Origin: ZYF759 sp046297455 | GTDB taxonomy: Bacteria > Pseudomonadota > Alphaproteobacteria > Rhizobiales > Rhizobiaceae | Length of the DNA: 64,000 nucleotides | Assembly (NCBI GenBank): GCA_046297455.1 | Contig: JBKBIT010000022.1 | Location: 1-64,000 of the forward strand | Reading direction: 5' to 3' | Shown: positions 1 to 6,616 of the stretch, in pieces | Layout of the letters: each line of letters opens with the position of its first letter | Numbering within the stretch: position 1 is the stretch's first letter | Notes under the pieces: model-generated | Databases searched by the model: none | Told to the model about the DNA's origin: nothing | What the model saw: the letters and a program-made list of their open reading frames with translations, nothing else | Made by a program: the position numbers and the translations under genes

Positions 1-2
1 GG

Positions 3-68
3 GCGCCGACGCTGGCGGTCGAGCGCCTGGTGGCCCGCAGCAGCCGAGATGACGCGGGCATCGACTGA
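3..68 (+). CDS. C-terminal end of an upstream gene (partial)
   Basis: An open frame enters from the window edge and ends at a TGA at 66-68, giving 21 residues (ending DDAGID). The next gene starts 125 bp downstream on the same strand. The fragment is too short to identify; it is called only because the frame is open from the edge and fits the gene direction. Confidence 0.35.
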   Translation, partial: APTLAVERLVARSSRDDAGID

Positions 69-192
69 ATGCGGAAGTGACCGCACCACCCAGGGACTTC
101 CGAACAAGGTAATCGCATGGCACCATTGCACGTACTGGTAGCAGACGCGGCTGCGGTCGCACAACGCAACATTGCAAGTGAGGTACTGAATC

Positions 193-1263
193 ATGTTCGG
201 ATTGAAGACAGCCGTCGCGCCCGTCGCGGCACCATCCACCACCCAGCCCGACCGGGCTGCAGCTCTTCCCGAGGAGGCCAAGCGTCGTCTCGGCTGGCTC
301 GATCAGCGCGCTGAGGAACTGGCCGACGCAGCCGAAGGCGCGCACGGCGCATCTGAGCAGGCCAACAATCGCTTCCGCGATGCGCGTGCCCTCGTGGAGA
401 CCATGAAGGAGCGCATGGCCGACGAAGGCAAGAAGGCGACCCCGGCAACCTTGGCCTCGCTCTCGGACGCCGAAGCGGCTCTGGTACGGGCACGCCGCAG
501 TCATGAACGTGCCATGCAGCACTCTCGCGATACAATCGCCCAGCTGCAGGCGACCCGTGACCTTCAGACGGCCCTGCAGCGATACATCGGCGGGAACACT
601 GCGGGCACCCTGGTCGACGCCCGGCCAGACCTGAAGCCCGGCACAGACGGCTACGCGGGCCTCGTGGAGCGATATAGAGGAGAGGCCCGGCGCCTGGAAG
701 CGGAGCGGCAGGAGGTGCAGCTTGCGCCGATGACGGCCGAAGAGGTCAAGCGCAAGGTGCTGATTGAGATTGAGGAGCTTGCCGCGCGCGGCGCCCCATA
801 CGTTGCTGGTGCGGCAGAGCCTTATGTCGACCACGGTGGTGGCCGAGTTCAGGCGCCCCGCATCGGCATCGGATGGCCGACGCAGCGCCTGACCGGGCTG
901 GAGCCCTCGGCCGACGCCCCAGGCCGCACGCCCAGCGTGGTTGATACAGCGGCGCTGACCGCATGGCTCTTCAAGGACAAGCTCATCGAGGCCTTAGAGG
1001 CCGATATCGACGCAGCCTACGAGACCACCGATGGCATCGACACGCACGAGCGCGGCAAGCGCATCCGCGCGCTGAGCCGTCAGGTTGCCCAGGCGGAGCG
1101 CTTGGAAGCTGAAGCAACCTGGAAGGCCATCGAGGCTGGCGAGAGCGTCGAGTGGCGATTGCTTCCGGCCTCTGCAGTCTTGGGCGTGAAGGTCGACGCC
1201 ACACTGGCCCAGCAGCAGCCCAAGGTCAGCGGCGCCGGGCGGCAGGAGACCACCGGGCGATAG
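193..1263 (+). CDS. Hypothetical alanine/glutamate-rich coiled-coil protein, phage-like
   Basis: A 356-residue protein that I do not recognise. Residues ~25-140 and ~155-195 are rich in Ala, Glu, Arg and Gln with heptad-like spacing, so long helices or coiled coils are likely. Residues ~200-255 are Pro/Gly-rich, followed by another helical stretch to ~330. There is no signal peptide or membrane segment. The ATG follows a GTGAGG-type ribosome site about 9 bases upstream. It is the first complete gene of the phage/plasmid-like block and is followed by an unusually structured spacer. A virion-associated or scaffold-like role is possible, but nothing in the sequence proves it. Confidence 0.6.
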   Translation: MFGLKTAVAPVAAPSTTQPDRAAALPEEAKRRLGWLDQRAEELADAAEGAHGASEQANNRFRDARALVETMKERMADEGKKATPATLASLSDAEAALVRARRSHERAMQHSRDTIAQLQATRDLQTALQRYIGGNTAGTLVDARPDLKPGTDGYAGLVERYRGEARRLEAERQEVQLAPMTAEEVKRKVLIEIEELAARGAPYVAGAAEPYVDHGGGRVQAPRIGIGWPTQRLTGLEPSADAPGRTPSVVDTAALTAWLFKDKLIEALEADIDAAYETTDGIDTHERGKRIRALSRQVAQAERLEAEATWKAIEAGESVEWRLLPASAVLGVKVDATLAQQQPKVSGAGRQETTGR

Positions 1264-1541
1264 CAGAATTCCTCGCAGGGACTGCCCTGCGAGGGATATC
1301 GGACGGTCGGGCCAGAACCTGACCGTCCACCACATGCGCGGCGCTCGCTGGGGGTATCTTAACACGAACCGCTGATGCGCGCGCATATGAGCCCGGCCGG
1401 GCGGGGTTCTTCTCCTTCTCCCCTGTCCGGCCGGGAAGAATAGACGAGCCTCGGGAACAGGCGAGTCTCCTTGTGGCCGGGACTATGTGTCCTCGTGGTC
1501 CCGGCCACTCCTCATCAACGTCAACACCAAGGAGCGCCATC
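1264..1541. promoter_or_regulatory. Spacer with five consecutive hairpins
   Basis: This 278-bp gap holds five predicted stem-loops: CCTCGCAGGG/CCCTGCGAGG with a 4-nt loop (1272-1295); GGACGGTC/GACCGTCC (1301-1328); a ~15-bp GC-rich stem built on CCCGGCCGG/CCGGCCGGG (1392-1435); an imperfect stem at 1443-1468; and a perfect 11-bp stem GTGGCCGGGAC/GTCCCGGCCAC (1474-1508). The first could end the upstream transcript. The last three sit in the likely leader of the gene at 1542 and could act as an attenuator or RNA-stability element. No T-tract follows any of them, so intrinsic termination is not obvious. Confidence 0.55.
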
Positions 1542-1976
1542 ATGCGTAACGAACTACTCCTCAACATCACCGGCCTCGCCACCAGCGGCCCGGTCGCGGT
1601 ATTCCCTGAGAGCGCGGCCGAGGCCTTCCTCGACGAAATCGGAGAGCTGGCAGCTGACCTCCCCGAGGACGCGACATCCGCCCAGGCCGCAGCTCGCCAG
1701 GAGGCAATCATGGCCTCCTATAACCGGCTCGCGGACTCAGGCTCGACGGCCGACGCGGCCAGCCTGGCCCATCTGCAGGTCTCGGCGGACGGGCGTCACC
1801 TGGAGCCTGTGCGGGCCAAGACGATGGCGCAGCTGGCTGACCGCTACTGGGCGCAGCATGGCACCCGCCAGGTTGACGAGGACGATGGCATCGACCGCTC
1901 GGTCGCTGGCCACGGACCCGGCTACGAGGTGGTCAAGCGCATCGTAGGCGCGGGGCCTCGTCCTGCGGGGCGCTGA
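1542..1976 (+). CDS. Hypothetical small acidic protein
   Basis: A 144-residue protein with no family I recognise. The start is set at 1542 because AAGGAG lies about 7 bases upstream; the frame is open to 1473, but that extension crosses the hairpin leader. The N-terminal half is acidic and Ala-rich (helical). The C-terminal half carries DRYWAQHGTRQ and ends in a Gly/Pro/Arg-rich tail. There is no membrane segment or signal. It lies on the same strand as the coiled-coil gene upstream and is probably part of the same phage-like functional group. Confidence 0.55.
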   Translation: MRNELLLNITGLATSGPVAVFPESAAEAFLDEIGELAADLPEDATSAQAAARQEAIMASYNRLADSGSTADAASLAHLQVSADGRHLEPVRAKTMAQLADRYWAQHGTRQVDEDDGIDRSVAGHGPGYEVVKRIVGAGPRPAGR

Positions 1977-2060
1977 GCGCAGAGGCCGGGCAGGCGGTCA
2001 GTGCTGCTCGGCCTCTGAGGCGGTGGGGCGACGTCCACCACCTGCCCGCATTCCGCTGCA

Positions 2061-2300
2061 TCCACCATCCCCCGACCGCTGCTGTGCAGCGTGTGCAGCG
2101 TTAAAGCACACTCCGGTTGGCGTATTGAAGGCTCTAAGATATTGTTTCTATCCTGATAAGCCTATTACACGCGGACGCGAGGAGGTAGTATTAGAGGATG
2201 TTGAGTTACTTAGAGTTTATATCTGCTCGGTATACGTGAACTGGAGTGTGCTTTAACGCTGCACACTCTGCACAGCCAGCTCGACCAGGCGGGATGGTGG
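2061..2300. repeat. Long-hairpin element A
   Basis: A 34-bp left arm (2081-2114) is matched by its inverted copy at 2243-2276 with 33 of 34 positions paired, around a 128-nt loop. The loop is clearly richer in A/T than its surroundings and can itself pair further, partly by G-U pairs: bases after 2115 with bases before 2242, and CTCTAAG (2132-2138) with a downstream CTTAGAG. Outer flanks also pair imperfectly (CCACCATCCC against GGGATGGTGG). The flanks are shared with element B, but the stem sequence is different. A structured RNA or a foldback DNA element is inferred; no protein is supported. Confidence 0.7.
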
Positions 2301-2443
2301 TGGCGCACGATAGCCGCTGGGGGACGAGCCCAAGGGCCTGAGTATCATCCCGGCCGATGGTGGACCACGGCCGCAACGAGGTAAGGCCTGCGAGGCCAGG
2401 GCCGCGACGACCACATCGAGCAGAGGCCTCTGACGTCGCGAAT

Positions 2444-2670
2444 TCACCATCCCCCTGGACCGCTGCTGTGCTGGCTGTGCACGCACAACCCTTTCCGCCT
2501 ATAGGCCTCTAGTTATTCTTTATCTCAATCTACCTACGCATGAGCTTCTGGTTTCTAAGGGAGGATAGGAGAGTAAGCTGATAGTTTAGTGGCCTCCAAT
2601 AGTGGAAAGGGTTGTGCGTGCACAGCCAGCACAGCCAGCACAGCCCTGACTCGACCAGGCGGGATGGTGA
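2444..2670. repeat. Long-hairpin element B, paralogue of A
   Basis: A 32-bp left arm (2465-2496) is perfectly complementary to 2604-2635 around a 107-nt A/T-richer loop. The outer frame matches element A: CACCATCCCCC and GACCGCTGCTGTGC on the left, CTCGACCAGGCGGGATGGTG on the right. The inner stem differs from A over most of its length while remaining paired. The loop can extend the stem with G-U-tolerant pairing (bases near 2509-2527 with bases near 2571-2590). The right arm is followed by two further CAGCACAGCC units. It ends about 210 bp before the HNH endonuclease gene. Confidence 0.72.
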
Positions 2671-2879
2671 TGGTGGTCGAGCCCGGCGCAGCGGCCTCAG
2701 AGCCAATCATCTTCTAGCAGGCGGGACCATGGCGGACGTCAAGGGCGTGACGCTTCGGCGGGTTCGGGGCAGTGCCAGGCAGGCGAATGATGCTGCTGGA
2801 CTACCTATCCGCTAACCGTGTAAAATGCTCTCGTCGTTGCCGCAGACGACGTCCTGGTAATCTAACCCCGGAGACGACT

Positions 2880-3563
2880 GTGGCAATACCTCCCCAAGAC
2901 CAATGGCACCTGCTGCCCAAGACGCGCGCCGAAGCGAAGCGGCTGGGCATCAACTGGTTCTTTACAGGCGAGGAGTGCAAGTATGAGCACATCGCACCGC
3001 GCGCTGCGTGCAGCGGACACTGCACCGCCTGCCGACGTGAGCGGAGTCGCGAACGGTATCGCAATGAGCGGGATGATGGCGTCCGGGAGCTTGGCACGGA
3101 CGGGTACTACTCCCCACGCAGAGCGTACGTCCGGGACCTGCCGAGCCGGAGTCCTGAGGTACAGCGTGTGAGAGATGCGCTGCGGCGGGAGCGGCGTCGT
3201 GACGCCAAATCGCTAAGGGTCGACCGTCGCCCGCCGAACCAATCGAAGGAAGAGCGCAAGGCCATCAAGGCCTTTGAGGACGAGGTGAGGGCACGGGGCA
3301 ATCAGCCGGACCACATCGTTGCATTCTTCGACCCCCAGCTGCGTGGCCTGCATACGCTGGCGAACCTTCAGGAGGTCACACCGCGAGGTAACCTCGTCAA
3401 GGGATTCATAGGGGAGTACACGCCCGAGCAGATTGAGGAGTTCATCCAGCGAGGGATGGCGGTTCTCCCAGAGGACGTGGACGAGGATTACGAACACACG
3501 AGCACGCCGGGCAAGGTCGATTGGAGCAAGTACCCGCAGCACTGCAACGATGAAGATGCCTAG
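2880..3563 (+). CDS. HNH endonuclease with N-terminal Cys4 zinc-binding finger
   Basis: A 227-residue protein starting at a GTG with CGGAG about 7 bases upstream; the same frame is open back to 2772 but without a ribosome site. Cys33, Cys44, Cys48 and Cys51 form a C-x10-C-x3-C-x2-C metal-binding cluster of the kind placed before phage HNH nucleases. A basic helix (~100-130) follows. The HNH core is at ~141-175, with Asp144-His145, His158 and Asn162 in the GLHTLANLQ context. The family cuts DNA and is common as free-standing homing endonucleases or packaging-associated nucleases in phages. It lies directly downstream of hairpin elements A and B. The nuclease assignment is firm; the biological role is inferred. 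Confidence 0.82.
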   Translation: MAIPPQDQWHLLPKTRAEAKRLGINWFFTGEECKYEHIAPRAACSGHCTACRRERSRERYRNERDDGVRELGTDGYYSPRRAYVRDLPSRSPEVQRVRDALRRERRRDAKSLRVDRRPPNQSKEERKAIKAFEDEVRARGNQPDHIVAFFDPQLRGLHTLANLQEVTPRGNLVKGFIGEYTPEQIEEFIQRGMAVLPEDVDEDYEHTSTPGKVDWSKYPQHCNDEDA

Positions 3564-4139
3564 GCCGGATAGGTGTCGTGGCGCTGCGAAGGCCTTCGAG
3601 GCTGAGCGGCCACCCCGGCCGAGACCCTCGTCTGTTCTGGGGCCCTCGACGGCCATGGACCCAAGAGGGGCAGCCGAGGCCCCGATACGTCCCCCGCTGC
3701 AGGATAATAGTTACGCAAACAACATGAGGCCTTCCGACTATAGGACAGTATGGCTGTCCTATCAGCCTCATCGCCCAGCGGCACCCAGGCCTCAGGTGCT
3801 GCTATCGATGCTGTCCGCCTGGATGTCCGAATACCCGCAACCGCCCAGCCGCTGCGGCCTCGTCTGAATCGCACTACGTTGTGTGAGCTGTCGGGCCTTC
3901 AAGGCGATGCAGGCCAATAATGATATATCACGGCAGGCGCAGCCCGAGACAACGTCCGCCGCGCGTAGAGGGCCACGCCTTCGGGCACACGCGGCCACAC
4001 GGGCGATATCAGTCGGTGGTGGGGCTGCGGGGCGATATGGCGTTGCGACGACCGATACGCGGGAGGTGGCGGGCGCTCGCTCATTGGAACCTCGTCCGAG
4101 GAATCTGTCTGCGCCCTTCTTCTACTTCATTACCCACTG
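3564..4139. other. Structured gap with no supported gene
   Basis: No convincing gene was found. A hairpin at 3725-3770 has a perfect 8-bp inner stem TAGGACAG/CTGTCCTA with a 5-nt loop and outer arms TGAGGC/GCCTCA; it lies 160 bp past the HNH stop and may end that transcript. A weaker GC-rich inverted repeat spans ~3641-3685. The long plus-strand frame from 3883 runs through the repeat arrays and has no coding look. The rest shows nothing clear. Confidence 0.5.
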
Positions 4140-4425
4140 GACCAGTCGGCCGGACCACGGCCACCGCGCCCGGACCATGGGACCCCCTCAAGGGGGCCCT
4201 TGGTCCGGGGCACAGCGTGGGAGCCCTGAGTACCGTGGTCCCACCGTGGTCCGACCGTGGTCCGCCCAGAGTTCCGGGCTTTCTGCAATCCTGGTCCACC
4301 GTGGTCCGCTTTGCCCAAACAGGCCCAAATCGGACCAGACCACGGTACCGGACCACGGTAAAGCGGACCACGGTGAGAACCGCGCAACTCCGGGGTTCTG
4401 CTATTCCCGGAGACGAGGGAATCTG
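4140..4425. repeat. Inverted-unit array 1 (unit GGACCACGG)
   Basis: The 9-bp unit GGACCACGG occurs exactly at 4152, 4350 and 4365, and its complement CCGTGGTCC at 4233, 4244, 4255 and 4299. Near copies lie at 4172 and 4332. Most forward copies lie right of the inverted copies, so a transcript or single strand could fold into alternative long-range stems. A block TTCCGGGCTT (4272-4281) sits between the two groups, and the array ends in a conserved tail with GAGACGAGGGAATCTGAAG (4410-4428). Array 2 has the same frame but another unit. It is not CRISPR: units are short, in both orientations and irregularly spaced. Confidence 0.75.
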
Positions 4426-4489
4426 AAGGTCGACAGGCGTCGGTTCGGCCTCGCGCTGCAGGGGGGTATATCGTGGTTCACCCTCGGGC

Positions 4490-4785
4490 CATGCCAATGC
4501 AGCCATGCCAGGGGACGCGCGCCCATGCCAACTGGTGGGCCTTTAGGTCCCACCGTTGGCATGGGGGCTGCAGCAGGCCCGGAGACCGTTGGCATCGTAT
4601 TGGCACCACCGTTGGCATTCCCAGTATTCCGGGCTTCTTCGAACTCATTGGCATGCCAACGGTGCTGTTGGCATAAGTGCCAATATTGCCGTGCCAATCG
4701 GGCAATGCCAACGGTAAACGTGCCAACCGTCAACCCCGCAGGAAACGGGCATTCCGATGTTCCTCTGAGACGAGGGATTCTCAGC
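4490..4785. repeat. Inverted-unit array 2 (unit ATGCCAACGG), paralogue of array 1
   Basis: CCGTTGGCAT occurs at 4553, 4586 and 4609, and its complement ATGCCAACGG at 4653 and 4705. Partial units (TTGGCA, TGCCAA, ATGCCA) fill 4493-4528 and 4600-4727. The central block ATTCCGGGCTTCT (4626-4638) and the tail GAGACGAGGGATTCTCAG (4767-4784) line up with those of array 1, so the two arrays are related. Yet every repeat unit has changed in concert from GGACCACGG to ATGCCAACGG. It ends about 90 bp before the tandem DUF3489 gene at 4875, so it could also act as a protein-binding array for that gene or its product. Confidence 0.75.
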
Positions 4786-4874
4786 AGCTCGCAGCTACCT
4801 GCCAACATGATTGGAGTGGAAACCATCCCGGCTTCAAGGGAGACTTCTCCTCGACCCTGGACGAGGCAAACCCT

Positions 4875-5663
4875 ATGGACACCAAGCACCTCCTGGCCCG
4901 AGCGGCCGACGCCGACCAGACCGCGCCTGAGCGCGCCGCTGCCCTCTCAGCCTCAGCACGCACAGCCGCACCCGACCACACCTGGCCCTCGCCTCCATCG
5001 GGCTGGGCATGGTGCGACGGCCGCGTCGTCTGCGAGACCTCCAGCATCCCGCCGCTCAAGGTGCGGGCGCATCAGGCCTTCGAGGAGGAGGAGCCTATCG
5101 CGGAGGAGCCCGAGCCCATGGCCGAGGAGCCCGCCCAGGCCTCAGAGCGCTCGCCCAAGCCGGGTTCCTCCGCCGCGCGCGTCATCGAGATGTTGCAACG
5201 CCCTGGAGGCGCCTCAGTCGAGGAGATGATGACCGCGCTGGGATGCAAGCGAGTTAGCGTCAGAGCCCTAGTCAGCATCCAGAGCCGCCGCATCGGCGCC
5301 AAGGTGACTCTCGCTGATGGGCGATACCGACTCGTTGGGGGCACGCCGTCGCTGGAGGGCATCCCCGCCCAGGCCGAGGGGATGGTCGGCTCTGAGGCTC
5401 AGCGCGTCAGCCTGCCCTTGCCCAAGCCGGGCTCTAAAGCCGCTCGGCTCCTCGACATGCTACGGCGACCCGAGGGTGTCTCGGTGACCGAAGCCGTGGA
5501 GGAGCTGGGCTGCAAGCCGATTTCCATCAAGGGGATGGTGAGCATCTACTCGCGCCGCATCGGCGCCACGGCCGTGCTCGACAATGGTCGGTACAAGCTG
5601 GTCGAGGCTCGCTACCGTCGCGCGGGCAGCGAGATGGTAAGGGTCGGTATCGAGGCAGCCTAA
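4875..5663 (+). CDS. Tandem DUF3489-type winged-helix protein
   Basis: A 262-residue protein. After a Pro/Ala-rich and acidic N-terminus (a run of EEEEPIAEEPEP near residues 70-85) it has two similar ~60-residue winged-helix units, starting near KPGSSAARVIEML and KPGSKAARLLDML. Each contains an E-x-LGCK helix and ends in an (A/L)DNGRYKLV-type wing. These resemble DUF3489, a small helix-turn-helix family frequent in alphaproteobacterial phages and plasmids. The chosen ATG is the first after repeat array 2; the frame is open upstream, but that part is repeat-derived. DNA binding is inferred from the fold, and the repeat arrays upstream are possible targets. Confidence 0.68.
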   Translation: MDTKHLLARAADADQTAPERAAALSASARTAAPDHTWPSPPSGWAWCDGRVVCETSSIPPLKVRAHQAFEEEEPIAEEPEPMAEEPAQASERSPKPGSSAARVIEMLQRPGGASVEEMMTALGCKRVSVRALVSIQSRRIGAKVTLADGRYRLVGGTPSLEGIPAQAEGMVGSEAQRVSLPLPKPGSKAARLLDMLRRPEGVSVTEAVEELGCKPISIKGMVSIYSRRIGATAVLDNGRYKLVEARYRRAGSEMVRVGIEAA

Positions 5664-5689
5664 GAAGCCCGCACCTGCGCGGTCGCGCC

Positions 5690-5747
5690 CAGTATCGCTA
5701 ATTTGCGCATCCACCACCCCACTCTGGATGCGGGCGTCCCGATACTG
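5690..5747 (+). terminator. CAGTATCG-framed hairpin after the DUF3489 gene
   Basis: The outer arms CAGTATCG (5690-5697) and CGATACTG (5740-5747) are perfect inverted copies. Inside them CGCATCCA (5706-5713) pairs with TGGATGCG (5725-5732). It lies 27 bp past the DUF3489 stop, so a terminator or RNA-end structure is likely, although no T-tract follows. The same outer arms enclose a different inner stem at 8481-8529. Confidence 0.55.
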
Positions 5748-5902
5748 CCCCCTCAACCGCCCTGTTTCTGGGGGTCGAAATCAGCCAGATGTGGGCTACT
5801 GCCACTTCCCGCGACGTCGGGCCAAGTGCGGCCCGCGTAGCGCCGTATCCCGCATGGGCGGACGGTGGTGGGTCGAGGAAGAGATGCGGCCGTGTGGACG
5901 CG

Positions 5903-5931
5903 ACAAGGCCGGGAAGTGCTCCCGGCCTTGT
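5903..5931 (-). terminator. Perfect 12-bp hairpin between convergent genes
   Basis: ACAAGGCCGGGA (5903-5914) pairs perfectly with TCCCGGCCTTGT (5920-5931) around a 5-nt loop. It lies 18 bp past the stop of the minus-strand DUF2786/DUF3489 gene and faces the plus-strand DUF3489 gene, so it could serve either direction. A smaller stem CGGGCC/GGCCCG lies near 5818-5836. Confidence 0.6.
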
Positions 5932-5948
5932 GTCATGATGCGCCCGTC

Positions 5949-6428
5949 CTAGGCCTCGCGGTAGTACCTGCCATCGCGGCAGACGACCTTCCATCCGCGC
6001 TTTCCCCTGAGCTGAGTGGTCACCAACGCGCGGGCGCTGTGCGGCAGCACGCCTAGGGCTTCTACAATCTCGTCCAGCGAGGCGCCGTCCGGCTGTTCGA
6101 CCATGGCAGCGACCCGGTCGCCCTGTGTTGGCTCGCCAGCCACGTGCGTGCGTGGAGGCAGCTTGCGGCTGGAGGCCTTGCGCTCCTTCTTAGGGGCGTC
6201 GGGCGTGGCGGGCACCTTGGTGACCTTCGCATCGACGCCCAGCGTCCCTTCGACTCGGTATCCCTTGGGCGCCTTGGGCCAGTCGACGCGGCTGACGTCG
6301 AGGCCGTGCTTGACGATGATGTCGGAGGCGGTCTGCAGGGCCGAAGCGGACTCGCCAGCCGTACAGCCGTTGGCCTCAATCTTTGCGACGAGGGCGCGGA
6401 CCTTGCGGTAGGTGTTCGAGGTGGTCAT
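5949..6428 (-). CDS. DUF2786 plus DUF3489 domain protein
   Basis: A 159-residue protein. Residues ~7-40 (KVRALVAKIEANGC through IIVKHGLD) resemble the DUF2786 helical hairpin. A basic, Pro-rich linker follows, and residues ~105-158 form a DUF3489-like winged helix ending GKRGWKVVCRDGRYYREA. The start is the second of two adjacent ATGs (6428); AGCAGGAG lies 6 bases before it, while the first ATG abuts the ribosome site. Genes with these domains are typical of phages and plasmids and presumably bind DNA. It is divergent from the methyltransferase and shares a ~190-bp regulatory region with it. Confidence 0.72.
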   Translation of the reverse strand: MTTSNTYRKVRALVAKIEANGCTAGESASALQTASDIIVKHGLDVSRVDWPKAPKGYRVEGTLGVDAKVTKVPATPDAPKKERKASSRKLPPRTHVAGEPTQGDRVAAMVEQPDGASLDEIVEALGVLPHSARALVTTQLRGKRGWKVVCRDGRYYREA

Positions 6429-6450
6429 GGTCATCTCCTGCTTGGTGATT

Positions 6451-6468
6451 GCGGTATTCCAGTACCGC
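6451..6468. promoter_or_regulatory. Inverted repeat in front of the DUF2786 gene
   Basis: GCGGTA and TACCGC are perfect inverted arms separated by 6 bases, 23 bp upstream of the minus-strand start at 6428. The position fits an operator or a leader stem; the bound factor is unknown. Confidence 0.4.
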
Positions 6469-6562
6469 TTACTCTCAGGAGAAACGCCAATCCGAAGTTC
6501 GCCCGTGATGCTAGGTTGGTCGTCTAGGTTAATGCTTCGTCCGATTGTCACGACCTTGTCGC

Positions 6563-6580
6563 TTGACGTCTGGACGTCAA
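6563..6580. promoter_or_regulatory. Palindromic operator upstream of the methyltransferase
   Basis: TTGACGTCTGGACGTCAA is a perfect palindrome of 8-bp arms with a 2-bp centre, 36 bp before the methyltransferase ATG. Palindromes here commonly bind an autoregulator in restriction-modification operons. The winged helix on the methyltransferase itself, or the neighbouring winged-helix protein, are candidate binders (inference). Confidence 0.5.
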
Positions 6581-6616
6581 ACTCACACGGTGCGGCGACA
6601 AGGGGAACTGATTCGC

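Noticed and set aside
2023..2256. 77-codon frame across hairpin element A
   Set aside because: Most of it is the hairpin stem and loop; no ribosome site, and the paralogous element B does not keep the frame.
4140..4785. Possible CRISPR array
   Set aside because: Units are 9-10 bp, occur in both orientations, have irregular spacing and no unique spacers; no cas gene is nearby.
4081..4889. Minus-strand frames rich in GP, TTV and WHG repeats
   Set aside because: They are translations of the inverted units; the periodic peptide pattern comes from DNA repeats.
3883..5229. 448-codon plus-strand open frame
   Set aside because: It runs through both repeat arrays and into the DUF3489 gene in another frame; the composition is low-complexity and has no family pattern or ribosome site.
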